Origin: Anaerolineaceae bacterium UBA5311
Lineage (GTDB): Bacteria; Chloroflexota; Anaerolineae; Anaerolineales; Anaerolineaceae
Length of the DNA: 18,032 nucleotides
Direction of reading: 5' to 3'
NCBI GenBank assembly: GCA_002411175.1
Contig: DHRN01000040.1
Coordinates: 1-18,032, forward strand
Part shown: one piece after another, positions 1 to 7,470 of the stretch
Layout: every line of letters begins with the position of its first letter
Numbering within the stretch: the stretch's first letter is position 1
The notes under the pieces: generated by a model
The model's database searches: none
Told to the model about the DNA's origin: nothing
Seen by the model: only the letters and a program-made list of their open reading frames with translations
Made by a program: the position numbers and the translations under genes

Positions 1-7
1 CACAAAA

Positions 8-631
8 TTATCTACAGACTCTTGCAGCTTGAGGAGTAAACTTTGCAAACCACCTGCGAGAATCTCCTTCCTGTTGATTAAACTGCCTTTTAAATTCCTC
101 TGGATCATTAGCCGCTAACTCTAACTGCTGTGTGATTTCCTCTATACCACTCTGAAGACCTGGGTAGATATCTAATATCAAATCTCCTAATCTCATAGAT
201 GACCTCTCTTCTAAAGTAATTCTATCTTGAATCTCCTGCCAAGGTTCGCCCAAAGTATCTTTATCCAAAGGCCTACCGTCAGTATAAGGGATCTCTACCT
301 TTAATGCAGCAGCTGTCTTTAGCAATCCCGCTAACGCATCTTCTGGGTTTGCTGGTTCATTTAGATCTATATCCGCTAAATCTAACCCTTTCCAAGAAAA
401 AAAGTCTTGTTCTTGCTCTTGATTATAAGAAATTGCCCCAACATAATCACTTATAGTATCCCAACTGCCTCCTACAGGATCTTGCGTAAAGAGAGTAGGA
501 TCAAAGCTCATGGAATGTGAGATTCTGTCTAAAGTAGTCTCAATACTCTCTCTGTTTGATGGAGATTCATTTTGGCTGTTAGCGTAAACTGAGGCTCCAA
601 GTCCTGAGTTACCAGAAATGCGTTCGTTCAT
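8..631 (-). CDS. hypothetical protein, 207 aa
   Basis: I do not recognise this protein. It is acidic, soluble-looking, rich in Asp, Glu, Gln and Ser, and has no signal peptide or membrane segment. The first ~60 residues look disordered (Asn/Ser-rich); the C-terminal half looks helical, with a stretch around residues 145-185 (RLGDLILDIYPGLQSGIEEI) that could form amphipathic helices. The ATG lies only 6 nt after the stop of a receiver-domain fragment on the same strand, so the two probably formed an operon before the upstream gene was broken. That hints at a role near a two-component or signalling locus, but no function can be assigned. The reading frame is complete and ends 7 nt from the window edge. 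Confidence 0.6.
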   Translation of the reverse strand: MNERISGNSGLGASVYANSQNESPSNRESIETTLDRISHSMSFDPTLFTQDPVGGSWDTISDYVGAISYNQEQEQDFFSWKGLDLADIDLNEPANPEDALAGLLKTAAALKVEIPYTDGRPLDKDTLGEPWQEIQDRITLEERSSMRLGDLILDIYPGLQSGIEEITQQLELAANDPEEFKRQFNQQEGDSRRWFAKFTPQAARVCR

Positions 632-637
632 AAAATT

Positions 638-760
638 CTATCCTAAAAACTTATTTACTTCCTTAATTATATCTTGATAATCTAAGTCTGTTTTAACTAA
701 ATATGAAGTAGCCCCCAATGAAAAAGCATCTGTTATTGCGCTAAACAAAACTAACGGAGG
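638..760 (-). pseudogene. C-terminal remnant of a response-regulator receiver (REC) domain
   Basis: Minus-strand codons running to a TAG at 638-640 encode the motif AFSLGATSYLVKTDLD followed by a helix ending in NKFLG. This matches the end of a REC domain: alpha-4 (AFSLGA), beta-5 with the conserved Lys (SYLVKT) and alpha-5. The part upstream, which would hold the phosphoacceptor Asp, is missing. Homology fades at about 730-760, just before the IS-like transposase fragment, so an insertion probably cut the gene. The open frame continues a little past the real homology, so the exact breakpoint is uncertain. The remnant cannot act as a phosphoacceptor. Confidence 0.6.
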
Positions 761-775
761 AAACCACGACCTGCC

Positions 776-871
776 ATGGATAAGATAACACAAGACATGA
801 AATATCGGTACTCATTGGTGAAATACGCGCAGACAGAGGGGGTGAGCAAAGCCTCTCGCAAGTACAACAGA
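776..871 (+). mobile_element. truncated IS transposase, N-terminal helix-turn-helix only
   Basis: The frame starts with an ATG and reads MDKITQDMKYRYSLVKYAQ, then a segment like GVSKASRKYNR. This is the N-terminal HTH pattern (YRxxLVKYAxxxGVxKAxxKYN) of integrase-type (rve) IS transposases. After KYNR the frame continues to 1003, but the protein no longer looks like a transposase: the expected Trp-containing end of the HTH and the DDE core are absent. Only about 32 codons are genuine. A purine-rich stretch (ggagg at 756-760) lies upstream. The original element may have begun near 731-745, at the broken receiver gene. Inactive remnant. Confidence 0.55.
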
Positions 872-971
872 GCACTCAGCATTCCAACGATGCCGCAAAG
901 CCAATCTCCGCGTAAAGCACAAATTGAACAAGACCACTGCCTGCGCAATAGGGCTAATTACTCGTTAATAC

Positions 972-1000
972 TTGACATTCAAGGCTTAAAGTTGTATCCT
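972..1000 (+). promoter_or_regulatory. predicted sigma70-type promoter of the sugar operon
   Basis: A perfect -35 box TTGACA (972-977) is followed after 17 bp by TATCCT (995-1000), which matches the -10 consensus at 4 of 6 positions. Transcription would start at about 1007, inside the palindrome at 1003-1018 and 20-35 nt upstream of the regulator gene. Confidence 0.6.
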
Positions 1001-1002
1001 TA

Positions 1003-1018
1003 AGGCGAACGTTCGCTT
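1003..1018 (+). promoter_or_regulatory. candidate LacI-family operator
   Basis: GCGAACGTTCGC (1005-1016) is a perfect 12-bp palindrome with a central CG; outer A/T bases at 1003 and 1018 also match. A central CG between symmetric half-sites is typical of LacI-family operators. It sits at the predicted transcription start of the LacI-type gene, so bound repressor would block its own operon. I found no second clear copy before the binding-protein gene. Confidence 0.6.
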
Positions 1019-1039
1019 AGAGAGGTTGTGCCCACTACA

Positions 1040-2086
1040 ATGTTCAAACCAGTAACTCTAAAAGAGGTCGCGGCCAAAGCCGGAGTCAGTTATCAAACTG
1101 TCTCTAAGGTCATCAATAGTAAAGCCAAAGTTTCACCAGAAACCGAACAACGGATCTGGGACGCAGTTGCTGAGTTGAATTACACCCCCAATTACAGCGG
1201 ACGCAGCCTGCGCCAGCAGCGCAGCAAAACCATCGGTTACACCTGGGAGCCTTCCCCCCAAGATCAAGCCAACCCAATCCTCGACGAGTTTCTACAAAGC
1301 ATGTTTCACGCTGCTGAAGAAAAGGGCTACTACCTGCTCAGTTTCCCCTTCCATACTGAAGAGAAGAAACTGCTGGATACTTATCGCGAACTGTACTACA
1401 CCGGAAGGGTAGATGGGTTCGTGCTTTCACGGCTCAATTACGGTGAAGCCTCTGTTCCCTATTTATTACAGCGCAATATTCCTTTCGTCGCTTTCGGGCG
1501 GCTGGAAGAGGACGACCATTCTTTTCCGTACATGGATGTGGACGGCGCCAGGGGCATCGCCCAGGCCGTGGAACACCTGGTAGAGCTCGGACATCGAAAG
1601 ATCGCCGCGCTGGCATGGCCAGATGATTCACGCGTTGGCAATAACCGGCTGGAGGGTTACTTCAGCGGGTTAACCAAAGCCGGTCTGGCAACAGACCCCC
1701 GGCTGGTTGTCAGAGGTGAAGGCACTGCCGAAGTAGGTTCTGAGGCTACCGGCCATTTGTTGAGCCTGCCTGAGGAGATAAGACCAACAGCGATCGTCAG
1801 CATGAATGACCTGATGGCTATTGGCGCCATGCAAGCTGTGCGCAATGCCGGCCTGCAGCCAGGTCGGGACATCGGTGTGACTGGTTTTGATGACACGCCA
1901 ACCGCTCGCTACCTGACCCCACCCTTAACCAGCATTAATCAACCTGTTTCTGCCATCGGCAAAAACCTGATGAAGCGTTTAATTGAATTGCTTGAAACTG
2001 GCTCTTACCCGGAGCCAAAATGCGAGCTTGTAGCTCCAAGTCTTGTGGTGCGTGAGTCGACCGCAGGCTATCGGCCAGCCAGCTGA
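1040..2086 (+). CDS. LacI-family transcriptional regulator
   Basis: A DNA-binding regulator with a sugar-sensing domain, probably the local repressor of the transport and phosphorylase genes. The N-terminal HTH is textbook (VTLKEVAAKAGVSYQTVSKVI, about residues 5-25 from the ATG used here), followed by a hinge helix (PNYSGRSLRQQRSKTIG). The rest is a periplasmic-binding-protein-like core with late motifs GVTGFDDTP and TSINQP. The recognition helix carries Tyr-Gln, as in E. coli LacI. ATG at 1040 gives 348 aa; an in-frame GTG at 1028 is possible. Neither has ideal SD spacing: AGAGAGG at 1019-1025 is 14 nt from the ATG and 2 nt from the GTG. A gap of 137 nt separates it from the binding-protein gene. 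The inducer cannot be told from sequence; an imported oligosaccharide or its product is likely. Confidence 0.9.
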   Translation: MFKPVTLKEVAAKAGVSYQTVSKVINSKAKVSPETEQRIWDAVAELNYTPNYSGRSLRQQRSKTIGYTWEPSPQDQANPILDEFLQSMFHAAEEKGYYLLSFPFHTEEKKLLDTYRELYYTGRVDGFVLSRLNYGEASVPYLLQRNIPFVAFGRLEEDDHSFPYMDVDGARGIAQAVEHLVELGHRKIAALAWPDDSRVGNNRLEGYFSGLTKAGLATDPRLVVRGEGTAEVGSEATGHLLSLPEEIRPTAIVSMNDLMAIGAMQAVRNAGLQPGRDIGVTGFDDTPTARYLTPPLTSINQPVSAIGKNLMKRLIELLETGSYPEPKCELVAPSLVVRESTAGYRPAS

Positions 2087-2144
2087 TAAGCGTGAAAGGA
2101 GCAGATGAGGGAAAAAAGACAGACACATTGGATAAGCAGGAGAA

Positions 2145-2164
2145 CACCTCTAAATAACGAGGTG
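2145..2164 (+). other. small inverted repeat between regulator and binding-protein genes
   Basis: CACCTC and GAGGTG form a 6-bp stem with an 8-nt AT-rich loop. There is no T-run, so it is not an ordinary terminator. It might slow read-through or stabilise the mRNA end. Low confidence. Confidence 0.25.
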
Positions 2165-2223
2165 AAAACTGAACCGGACAACATTAAGAAACCGGAAAAT
2201 AACATCATCGCAAAAGGAGAAAG

Positions 2224-3567
2224 ATGAAAAAGAAATTTAGTTTATTGTCACTTTTGATCATTGTTTCAATGATCCTGGCTGCTTGTGGAACCACCACCAC
2301 GCCAGAACCCGCCAAACCCCCTGTAGTTGAACAACCTGGAGTTGAGGAACCTGTAGTTGAGGAACCCGTAGTTGAGCAACCCGTAGATCAAGGGGCCTGC
2401 CCATTAGCTGTTGAAGACGGTGCTGTGATCACATTCTCAGGCTGGGGTGATGAATCTGAACAGAAGGTCTATCGTGACAGCATAGAACGCTTCAAGAGCG
2501 TTTGCCCTAATGTCACCGTTAACTACATTCCAGTCCCGGCTGACTTCCAGACAAAAATGAAAGCTCAGATGGCTGGCGGTTCTGCGCCTGATCTGCTCTA
2601 TATTGACGATCAGCTCATGACTGCCTTTGCACCCACCGAGCAAATTATGCCCCTGGACGAGCTGATGGCGGAAGCCGGTGTTAGCACGGATGATTTTGTG
2701 GACAGCTTGATGCCGATTTATCAAATGGATGGTAAAACCTACGCGCTCCCCAAAGACTGGGGTTCACTTGGTTTAGTCTACTTGCCTGAAGCCTTCGCCG
2801 ATGCAGGTATCGAAGAACCGACATCTGACTGGACCTGGGACGATGTTCGCGAGGCAGCCAATATTATTGCCGATAAGGGCAACTACGGCGGCTTCTGCAT
2901 GGGCGCAGACTGGGCTCGGTTCCTGCCGTTCGCGCTGTCTTACGGCGGCACTTTCGCCACCCCAGACTACCAAACCGCCATGCTCGACAGCCCCGAGGTA
3001 ATCGCAGCAGCTACTTTTGTTGCTGATATGTTCGAAGAAGGCAGCCTGGTACGCCCTGCTGATCTCAGCACTGGTTGGTGCGGTGAGGCCATCGGTTTGA
3101 AAGCCGTTGGAATGACGACCGAAGGTGGCTGGATGGTCAATGCCATGAACACCACTTACCCGGATGTGGAATGGAAAGCAGTCGAAATTCCTGCCGGACC
3201 AGTCACAAAGGCTGACGTGATCTTCGTAAACGGTATTGGCGTGAACGCTGCCACCAAATTCCCCCGCGCTGCTGCGGCATTCCTTTTCTACGTGACCGGT
3301 TATGACAACCAGGAAGAAATTGTGAAGACGGGCTTTGCATATAGCACCCATCCCGAACAGGCCGACCTGATCATCGACGAAAATGACAAGGCTATCGCCA
3401 AAGGCGGTTTGCTGCCCGATTCTGTGGTTGCCTTCTGGGGCCCCAACACCGGTAAGGTGAACGATGCTGTTTCTCAGGCCCTCGAAAGAATCTTCCTCGG
3501 TGACCAAAACGTACAAGAAGCCTTCGCACAGGCTCAAACTGAGGCTCAGACGGTTCTGAGCGAGTAG
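2224..3567 (+). CDS. sugar ABC transporter substrate-binding lipoprotein (SBP family 1)
   Basis: The extracytoplasmic receptor of a CUT1-type sugar importer. A lipoprotein signal peptide is clear: basic n-region KKK, hydrophobic core, lipobox LAAC with Cys21 as lipidation site. A flexible acidic Pro/Val/Glu linker (about residues 33-57) tethers the binding domain to the membrane. The mature domain, from about residue 68 (ITFSGWGDESE), shows usual SBP features such as APDLLYIDDQ and TYALPKDWGSLGLVYLPE. Length (447 aa) is normal. AGGAG lies 5 nt before the ATG. It precedes two permease genes, with a stable hairpin in the gap. Specificity cannot be read from sequence; the downstream GH130 and GH65 genes suggest a mannose- and/or glucose-containing oligosaccharide. 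Confidence 0.92.
   Translation: MKKKFSLLSLLIIVSMILAACGTTTTPEPAKPPVVEQPGVEEPVVEEPVVEQPVDQGACPLAVEDGAVITFSGWGDESEQKVYRDSIERFKSVCPNVTVNYIPVPADFQTKMKAQMAGGSAPDLLYIDDQLMTAFAPTEQIMPLDELMAEAGVSTDDFVDSLMPIYQMDGKTYALPKDWGSLGLVYLPEAFADAGIEEPTSDWTWDDVREAANIIADKGNYGGFCMGADWARFLPFALSYGGTFATPDYQTAMLDSPEVIAAATFVADMFEEGSLVRPADLSTGWCGEAIGLKAVGMTTEGGWMVNAMNTTYPDVEWKAVEIPAGPVTKADVIFVNGIGVNAATKFPRAAAAFLFYVTGYDNQEEIVKTGFAYSTHPEQADLIIDENDKAIAKGGLLPDSVVAFWGPNTGKVNDAVSQALERIFLGDQNVQEAFAQAQTEAQTVLSE
2320..2394 (+). repeat. 15-bp tandem repeats encoding the lipoprotein linker
   Basis: About five units related to CCTGTAGTTGAGGAA (starts at 2320, 2335, 2350, 2365, 2380) encode repeats of Pro-Val-Val-Glu-Glu/Gln. The unit length is a multiple of three, so slippage would lengthen or shorten the linker without breaking the frame. 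Confidence 0.85.
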
Positions 3568-3615
3568 TTTTGTATCTCTGCCACAGGTGGAGATTAACAT
3601 TTCCGTATAACAAGA

Positions 3616-3648
3616 CCTGGGTTTCACGTCTCATTAGTGAAACCCAGG
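3616..3648 (+). other. intercistronic stem-loop between binding-protein and permease genes
   Basis: CCTGGGTTTCAC (3616-3627) and GTGAAACCCAGG (3637-3648) form a perfect 12-bp stem with a 9-nt loop, 48 nt after the binding-protein stop. No T-run follows, so it is better read as an mRNA 3'-end protector or partial attenuator. This arrangement is known after binding-protein genes such as malE, where it gives more receptor than permease. Confidence 0.8.
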
Positions 3649-3697
3649 CACAGTAGTAGTATCGCTAACAGTTCCTGAGTAGAAAACGAGGAGTGGC

Positions 3698-4945
3698 ATG
3701 GAAAAAAGACAAACAAGCTCCGGTCAGCAAGGAACAACCCCCGCGATTATCGCCTTTTTTGGCGTGGTCCTGATTATCTTTGTTATTGCCTTATTGAATG
3801 CCCCAACCATGGGCGGTGCAAGGGTGATGGCATCTCTGCAAACTTATTTTGCGGAAGTCAGGGCGACCGCTATACCTTTCATGATCGTAGCAACAATCTT
3901 TGCGATAGTGGTGGGTTTATTTATTGCTAGGGAGGTTAAGAAAGTTTGGTCTCATAAACGAAACCGCCAACAATTCTTGACCGGGTATGCATTCCTTGCG
4001 CCTTATTTGATTGTCACGTTTACATTTACGGTTGGCGTGATTTTGTTCGCTCTATATATCTCATTCACCAAATATGACATCTTTAGCCGACCTGTTTGGG
4101 TCGGTCTGGATAACTATAAACAAGCCTTCGCGGGTTTTACTGACTCTACCAAGCGGAACTTTCTGCAGGCACTTTACAACGTGCTTTGGTACTCAATTAT
4201 TGTTGTCCCCACACAAACCTTTCTGGCACTGCAAATGGCTCGGCTGCTAAACGCGCCGGTTAAGTTCAAACAATTTTTCCGCACAGTTTTTTACGCTCCC
4301 AGTGTTACCTCATCGGTGGTGATCACCTTGATCTTTGTCTGGCTGTACCTGAAGAGCGGCTACCTGAATTTCTTCCTGCAGTCTTTCCTGGGCTGGTTTG
4401 GGATCGTTTTTAAGCCAATAGCCTGGTTGGGAGACCCGAGGGGCTTGATCCAGCTCATCGTGGAAGCTTTTGGGGGGAAGATCCCTTCCACGCAATGGTA
4501 CTTCCGGGGACCCAGTATTGCCTGGATGGCCATTATGTTTCAGAACATCTTCACTACGGTTCCAACCTTCATGATCATGTATCTGGCAGCTCTGCAAGAT
4601 ATCAACCCGGCGCTCTATGAGGCCGCCAGCATCGAAGGCGCCAGCAAGAGACAGATGTTCAAACAAATCACCAGACCGCTGTTACGGCCAATTACGATGA
4701 TGATCGTGGTTTTAGGGACGATCGGCACGCTGCAGATCTTTGACCAGGTTTACCTGGCAACGCAGGGCGGGCCTCTAAAGACCTCGCTTACTCCGGTTTA
4801 CCTTATTTTCACTGAGGCTCTGGGTGTGAACGGACCGATCACCATGGGCTATGCATCAGCATTGGCCTTCATCCTGGCGGCGATCATTTTTGTTCTCACT
4901 CTCTTACAACGTCGTGTCCTGACCCAGGGCACTGAGATGTATTAG
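3698..4945 (+). CDS. sugar ABC transporter permease, MalF/UgpA type
   Basis: Inner-membrane subunit of the CUT1 importer. It has the permease EAA loop, here EAASIEGASKRQMFKQITRP at about residues 307-326, which docks to the ATPase. At 415 aa it is longer than the ~300-aa UgpA-type permeases because of two extra N-terminal hydrophobic segments (about residues 15-38 and 55-77) before the usual first helix at FLTGYAFLAPYLIVTFTF. This resembles MalF, whose N-terminus is also extended. The start is supported by GAGGAG upstream of the ATG. The partner permease begins 10 nt downstream. No ATPase is encoded in the window, so a shared MsiK/MalK-like ATPase is expected elsewhere. Confidence 0.9.
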   Translation: MEKRQTSSGQQGTTPAIIAFFGVVLIIFVIALLNAPTMGGARVMASLQTYFAEVRATAIPFMIVATIFAIVVGLFIAREVKKVWSHKRNRQQFLTGYAFLAPYLIVTFTFTVGVILFALYISFTKYDIFSRPVWVGLDNYKQAFAGFTDSTKRNFLQALYNVLWYSIIVVPTQTFLALQMARLLNAPVKFKQFFRTVFYAPSVTSSVVITLIFVWLYLKSGYLNFFLQSFLGWFGIVFKPIAWLGDPRGLIQLIVEAFGGKIPSTQWYFRGPSIAWMAIMFQNIFTTVPTFMIMYLAALQDINPALYEAASIEGASKRQMFKQITRPLLRPITMMIVVLGTIGTLQIFDQVYLATQGGPLKTSLTPVYLIFTEALGVNGPITMGYASALAFILAAIIFVLTLLQRRVLTQGTEMY

Positions 4946-4955
4946 GAGGTCTGAC

Positions 4956-5855
4956 ATGACAGTTACAACTCAAGAGAAAATCACACCCGTTAATATAAAA
5001 TCGCACAAACAGGCAGTGGTTGAGAATGCGATCCAGACTTTTTTCAGATATTTGGTCCTGATACTGGTCGGGTTTATTGCCCTGCTGCCTTTTATCATGG
5101 CTTTCCTGGGAACGGTCAAAACTGACCAGGAGATCCTGGCTTATCCGCCAAAATTTTTCCCTGAAGTCTGGCATTGGGAAAACTGGTCAAGAGTATGGAA
5201 CACCGATATTGGCGACGGCGGAACTTTTCCCCGTTGGATTCTCAACACAGCCTTTTTGTCGGTCACTGTGGCAGTTTCACAGGCCATATTCGGCTCCATG
5301 GCTGCCTATTCGTTCGCAAGATTAAAATTTGCCGGCAGAGACATGGTGTTCAATTTCATGCTGGCCACTATGATGATCCCGGGTGCGGTTACGCTTACCC
5401 CGGCTTATGTTTTGATGACCAAACTCCAGCTGATCAACACTTTCTGGTCGTTGATCTTGCCTGGTCTGGTCAGCGCGGGGAGTATCTTCACGCTGACCCA
5501 ATTCTTCAAATCAATCCCTATTGACCTGGAAGAAGCCGCGATTATTGACGGCGCCACCCACATGCAGATTTTTAGGACCGTGATTTTGCCCCTTGCCAGA
5601 CCGGCGATCATTACAGTTTTGATCCTGCAATTTCAGGGGATGTGGAATTCATTCCTTCAACCCTTGCTCTACCTGAATACACCCGATAAATACGTGCTGA
5701 ATGTCGCCTTGAGCATTTTCCAACAGCAGTATAGGTCCCAATGGAACCTGACGCTGGTGGGTGCCATGTTCAATGCGATCCCGGTTTTGCTTCTGTTTTT
5801 CATCTTCAGCAAGTATTACATTGAAGGTGTGGCATACGCGGGTATCAAGGGCTAA
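4956..5855 (+). CDS. sugar ABC transporter permease, MalG/UgpE type
   Basis: Second membrane subunit of the CUT1 importer, 299 aa, normal for the MalG group. About six hydrophobic helices are visible, starting at YLVLILVGFIALLPFIMAFL. The EAA loop reads LEEAAIIDGATHMQIFRTVI at about residues 190-209, followed by LPLARP. AGGAGGT lies 7 nt before the ATG. It is 10 nt downstream of the MalF-like gene and 13 nt upstream of the DUF624 gene, so all three are almost certainly cotranscribed. Confidence 0.92.
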   Translation: MTVTTQEKITPVNIKSHKQAVVENAIQTFFRYLVLILVGFIALLPFIMAFLGTVKTDQEILAYPPKFFPEVWHWENWSRVWNTDIGDGGTFPRWILNTAFLSVTVAVSQAIFGSMAAYSFARLKFAGRDMVFNFMLATMMIPGAVTLTPAYVLMTKLQLINTFWSLILPGLVSAGSIFTLTQFFKSIPIDLEEAAIIDGATHMQIFRTVILPLARPAIITVLILQFQGMWNSFLQPLLYLNTPDKYVLNVALSIFQQQYRSQWNLTLVGAMFNAIPVLLLFFIFSKYYIEGVAYAGIKG

Positions 5856-5868
5856 GCAGGTCCGTTGG

Positions 5869-6507
5869 ATGATCAGGAAACTTTTCTCGATCTACCGCCG
5901 GTCGTTAGCAGAAATTTGGGGGGACCTGTGGACCATGTTGGTGGTAAATTCGCTCTGGATTGTCGCCAACCTGCTGATTATCCCTGGTCCTCCTGCAACC
6001 ATTGCGCTTCACTCCTATGCCAACCGCATCGTACACGGTCAGGAGAGCGATCATAATGATTTTTGGAAGGCTTTCAAGCGTTCCTGGGGGGTGGGTTGGC
6101 GTTGGGGTATTGTCAACCTGATTGTTATGCTCTTGTTAGCGCTGAACTATTACCTGGTTAGCAACGCGACCAATGCTAACCTGGGGTCATGGTTGCAAGG
6201 GCTCTACATTGCCGTGGCGTTGGGCTGGTTTATGCTTCAGTTTTTCGCGCTGCCCTTCCTGTTTGAGCAAGAGGAGATGAAGGTAGGTCAGGCTATGCGT
6301 AACAGCGCGCTCATGATCGGTCGAAACCTCGGGTTCTCATTTTTGCTCGGATTATCCCTTTTGATCTTTCTGAGCGTGGCTACCCTGGCATTTGCGCTGG
6401 GCATCGTCTATGGCGCTGTATTTCTGGCCTTGGCTGGACATTTCGCGGTCAATGACCAGCTCGCCTCGATTAGAGCTGAGAGGACAGACATTGGAATCCA
6501 CCACTGA
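5869..6507 (+). CDS. DUF624 (YesL-like) membrane protein
   Basis: A 212-aa integral membrane protein with about five hydrophobic segments. The start motif (FSIYRRSLAEIWGDLWTMLV), the NSLWIVANLLIIPGPPATIAL segment and the spacing of helices fit the DUF624/YesL family. In Firmicutes such genes typically sit with CUT1 sugar transporters and polysaccharide-use genes, as here, and the biochemical role is unknown. Proposed roles include helping assemble or gate the transporter; that is inference. The open frame extends upstream into the permease gene, but ATG at 5869 is the natural start, 13 nt after the permease stop. The SD is weak, so translation may be coupled. Confidence 0.75.
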   Translation: MIRKLFSIYRRSLAEIWGDLWTMLVVNSLWIVANLLIIPGPPATIALHSYANRIVHGQESDHNDFWKAFKRSWGVGWRWGIVNLIVMLLLALNYYLVSNATNANLGSWLQGLYIAVALGWFMLQFFALPFLFEQEEMKVGQAMRNSALMIGRNLGFSFLLGLSLLIFLSVATLAFALGIVYGAVFLALAGHFAVNDQLASIRAERTDIGIHH

Positions 6508-6522
6508 TAGAAAAGAAAGAAG

Positions 6523-7449
6523 ATGAAAATGGAATTGATCAGACACGCGGCAAATCCTGTACTTTTGCCTGACCCCAGTTCAACCTGGGAGACCTATAAC
6601 GTATTCAACCCGGCGGTGGTTTACCACCAGGGCGAGTTTCACATGCTCTACCGTGCCCAGGGCTTGGATTGGGTCAGCCGAATCGGGTATGCGCGATCAA
6701 GCGATGGGATCCACTTCACCCGCGAGACCGAACCGGTCTTCTCCCCCCAAGGCGATTACGAAGCCAGGGGCATCGAAGACCCCCGGGTCACGCAAATCGA
6801 TGGAATCTTCTATATGACCTATACGGCCTATGGCAACCGACCCATACCCGGTTTCCCTGCCACCCACTTTGGCGGCAGTGTCACCCCTATGTTCGCACAA
6901 AGCAGCAACCTGCGCGACTGGGAACGTATCGGTCCGCTGACTGTGGGCGAGGATAACAAGGATCACGTGCTTTTCCCCCAGAAGATTGCCGGCAAATTTG
7001 TGGCTTTGCACCGCCGGCCACCCCAAGTCTGGCTGGCTCGTTCAGATGACCTGAAAACCTGGCCAGAGCAGGAAATGGAACCCATATTCGCCCCTAGACC
7101 AGAAAACCTCTGGGATTCCAAACGGGTCGGCGGGGGTGGCGTGCCCATTCGAACCGAACACGGCTGGCTGTTGCTCTACCACGGCTATGACCAATCGCAT
7201 GTTTATCGGCTGGGCGCCTGTCTGCTGGATCTGGCAAACCCTGCTGAGGTCATCAATCGACCCGCTGACTTTCTTTTCGAGCCCAGGGAAATCTGGGAAC
7301 TGCGCGGCGACGTGCCATTTGTGGTCTTTTCAGGCGCAAATGTGGTCGTGGACGGGCTGGTTTATGTTTACTACGGCGCAGCCGACCACGTCGTCGGGTT
7401 GGCAACTGCCAAACTGGACGACCTGATCGAACACGCCCTGCATGACTGA
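6523..7449 (+). CDS. GH130 beta-mannoside phosphorylase
   Basis: A cytoplasmic five-bladed beta-propeller enzyme that cleaves a beta-mannosidic bond with phosphate to give alpha-mannose 1-phosphate. GH130 signatures appear in order: NPVLLP and FNPAVV near the N-terminus, GIEDPRV at 83-89 with Asp86 as the likely catalytic acid, HRRPP at 163-167, RVGGGGVPI at 201-209, YHG at 219-221, and YYGAADHVVGLATA near the C-terminus. The basic residues in HRR and the YHG His agree with the phosphate pocket of phosphorolytic members rather than hydrolytic ones. The exact substrate (beta-1,4-mannooligosaccharide, beta-1,2-mannan fragments or mannosyl-glucose) cannot be fixed. Length 308 aa is typical. Purine-rich gaaagaag precedes the ATG. 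The gene sits 15 nt after DUF624 and 21 nt before GH65. Confidence 0.88.
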   Translation: MKMELIRHAANPVLLPDPSSTWETYNVFNPAVVYHQGEFHMLYRAQGLDWVSRIGYARSSDGIHFTRETEPVFSPQGDYEARGIEDPRVTQIDGIFYMTYTAYGNRPIPGFPATHFGGSVTPMFAQSSNLRDWERIGPLTVGEDNKDHVLFPQKIAGKFVALHRRPPQVWLARSDDLKTWPEQEMEPIFAPRPENLWDSKRVGGGGVPIRTEHGWLLLYHGYDQSHVYRLGACLLDLANPAEVINRPADFLFEPREIWELRGDVPFVVFSGANVVVDGLVYVYYGAADHVVGLATAKLDDLIEHALHD

Positions 7450-7470
7450 GAATATTTGTTGAGGATACCT

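Noticed and set aside
2773..3627. Long minus-strand open frame (284 aa) opposite the binding-protein gene.
   Set aside because: Its product has no family features; the plus strand encodes a complete SBP with signal peptide, so this is a shadow frame.
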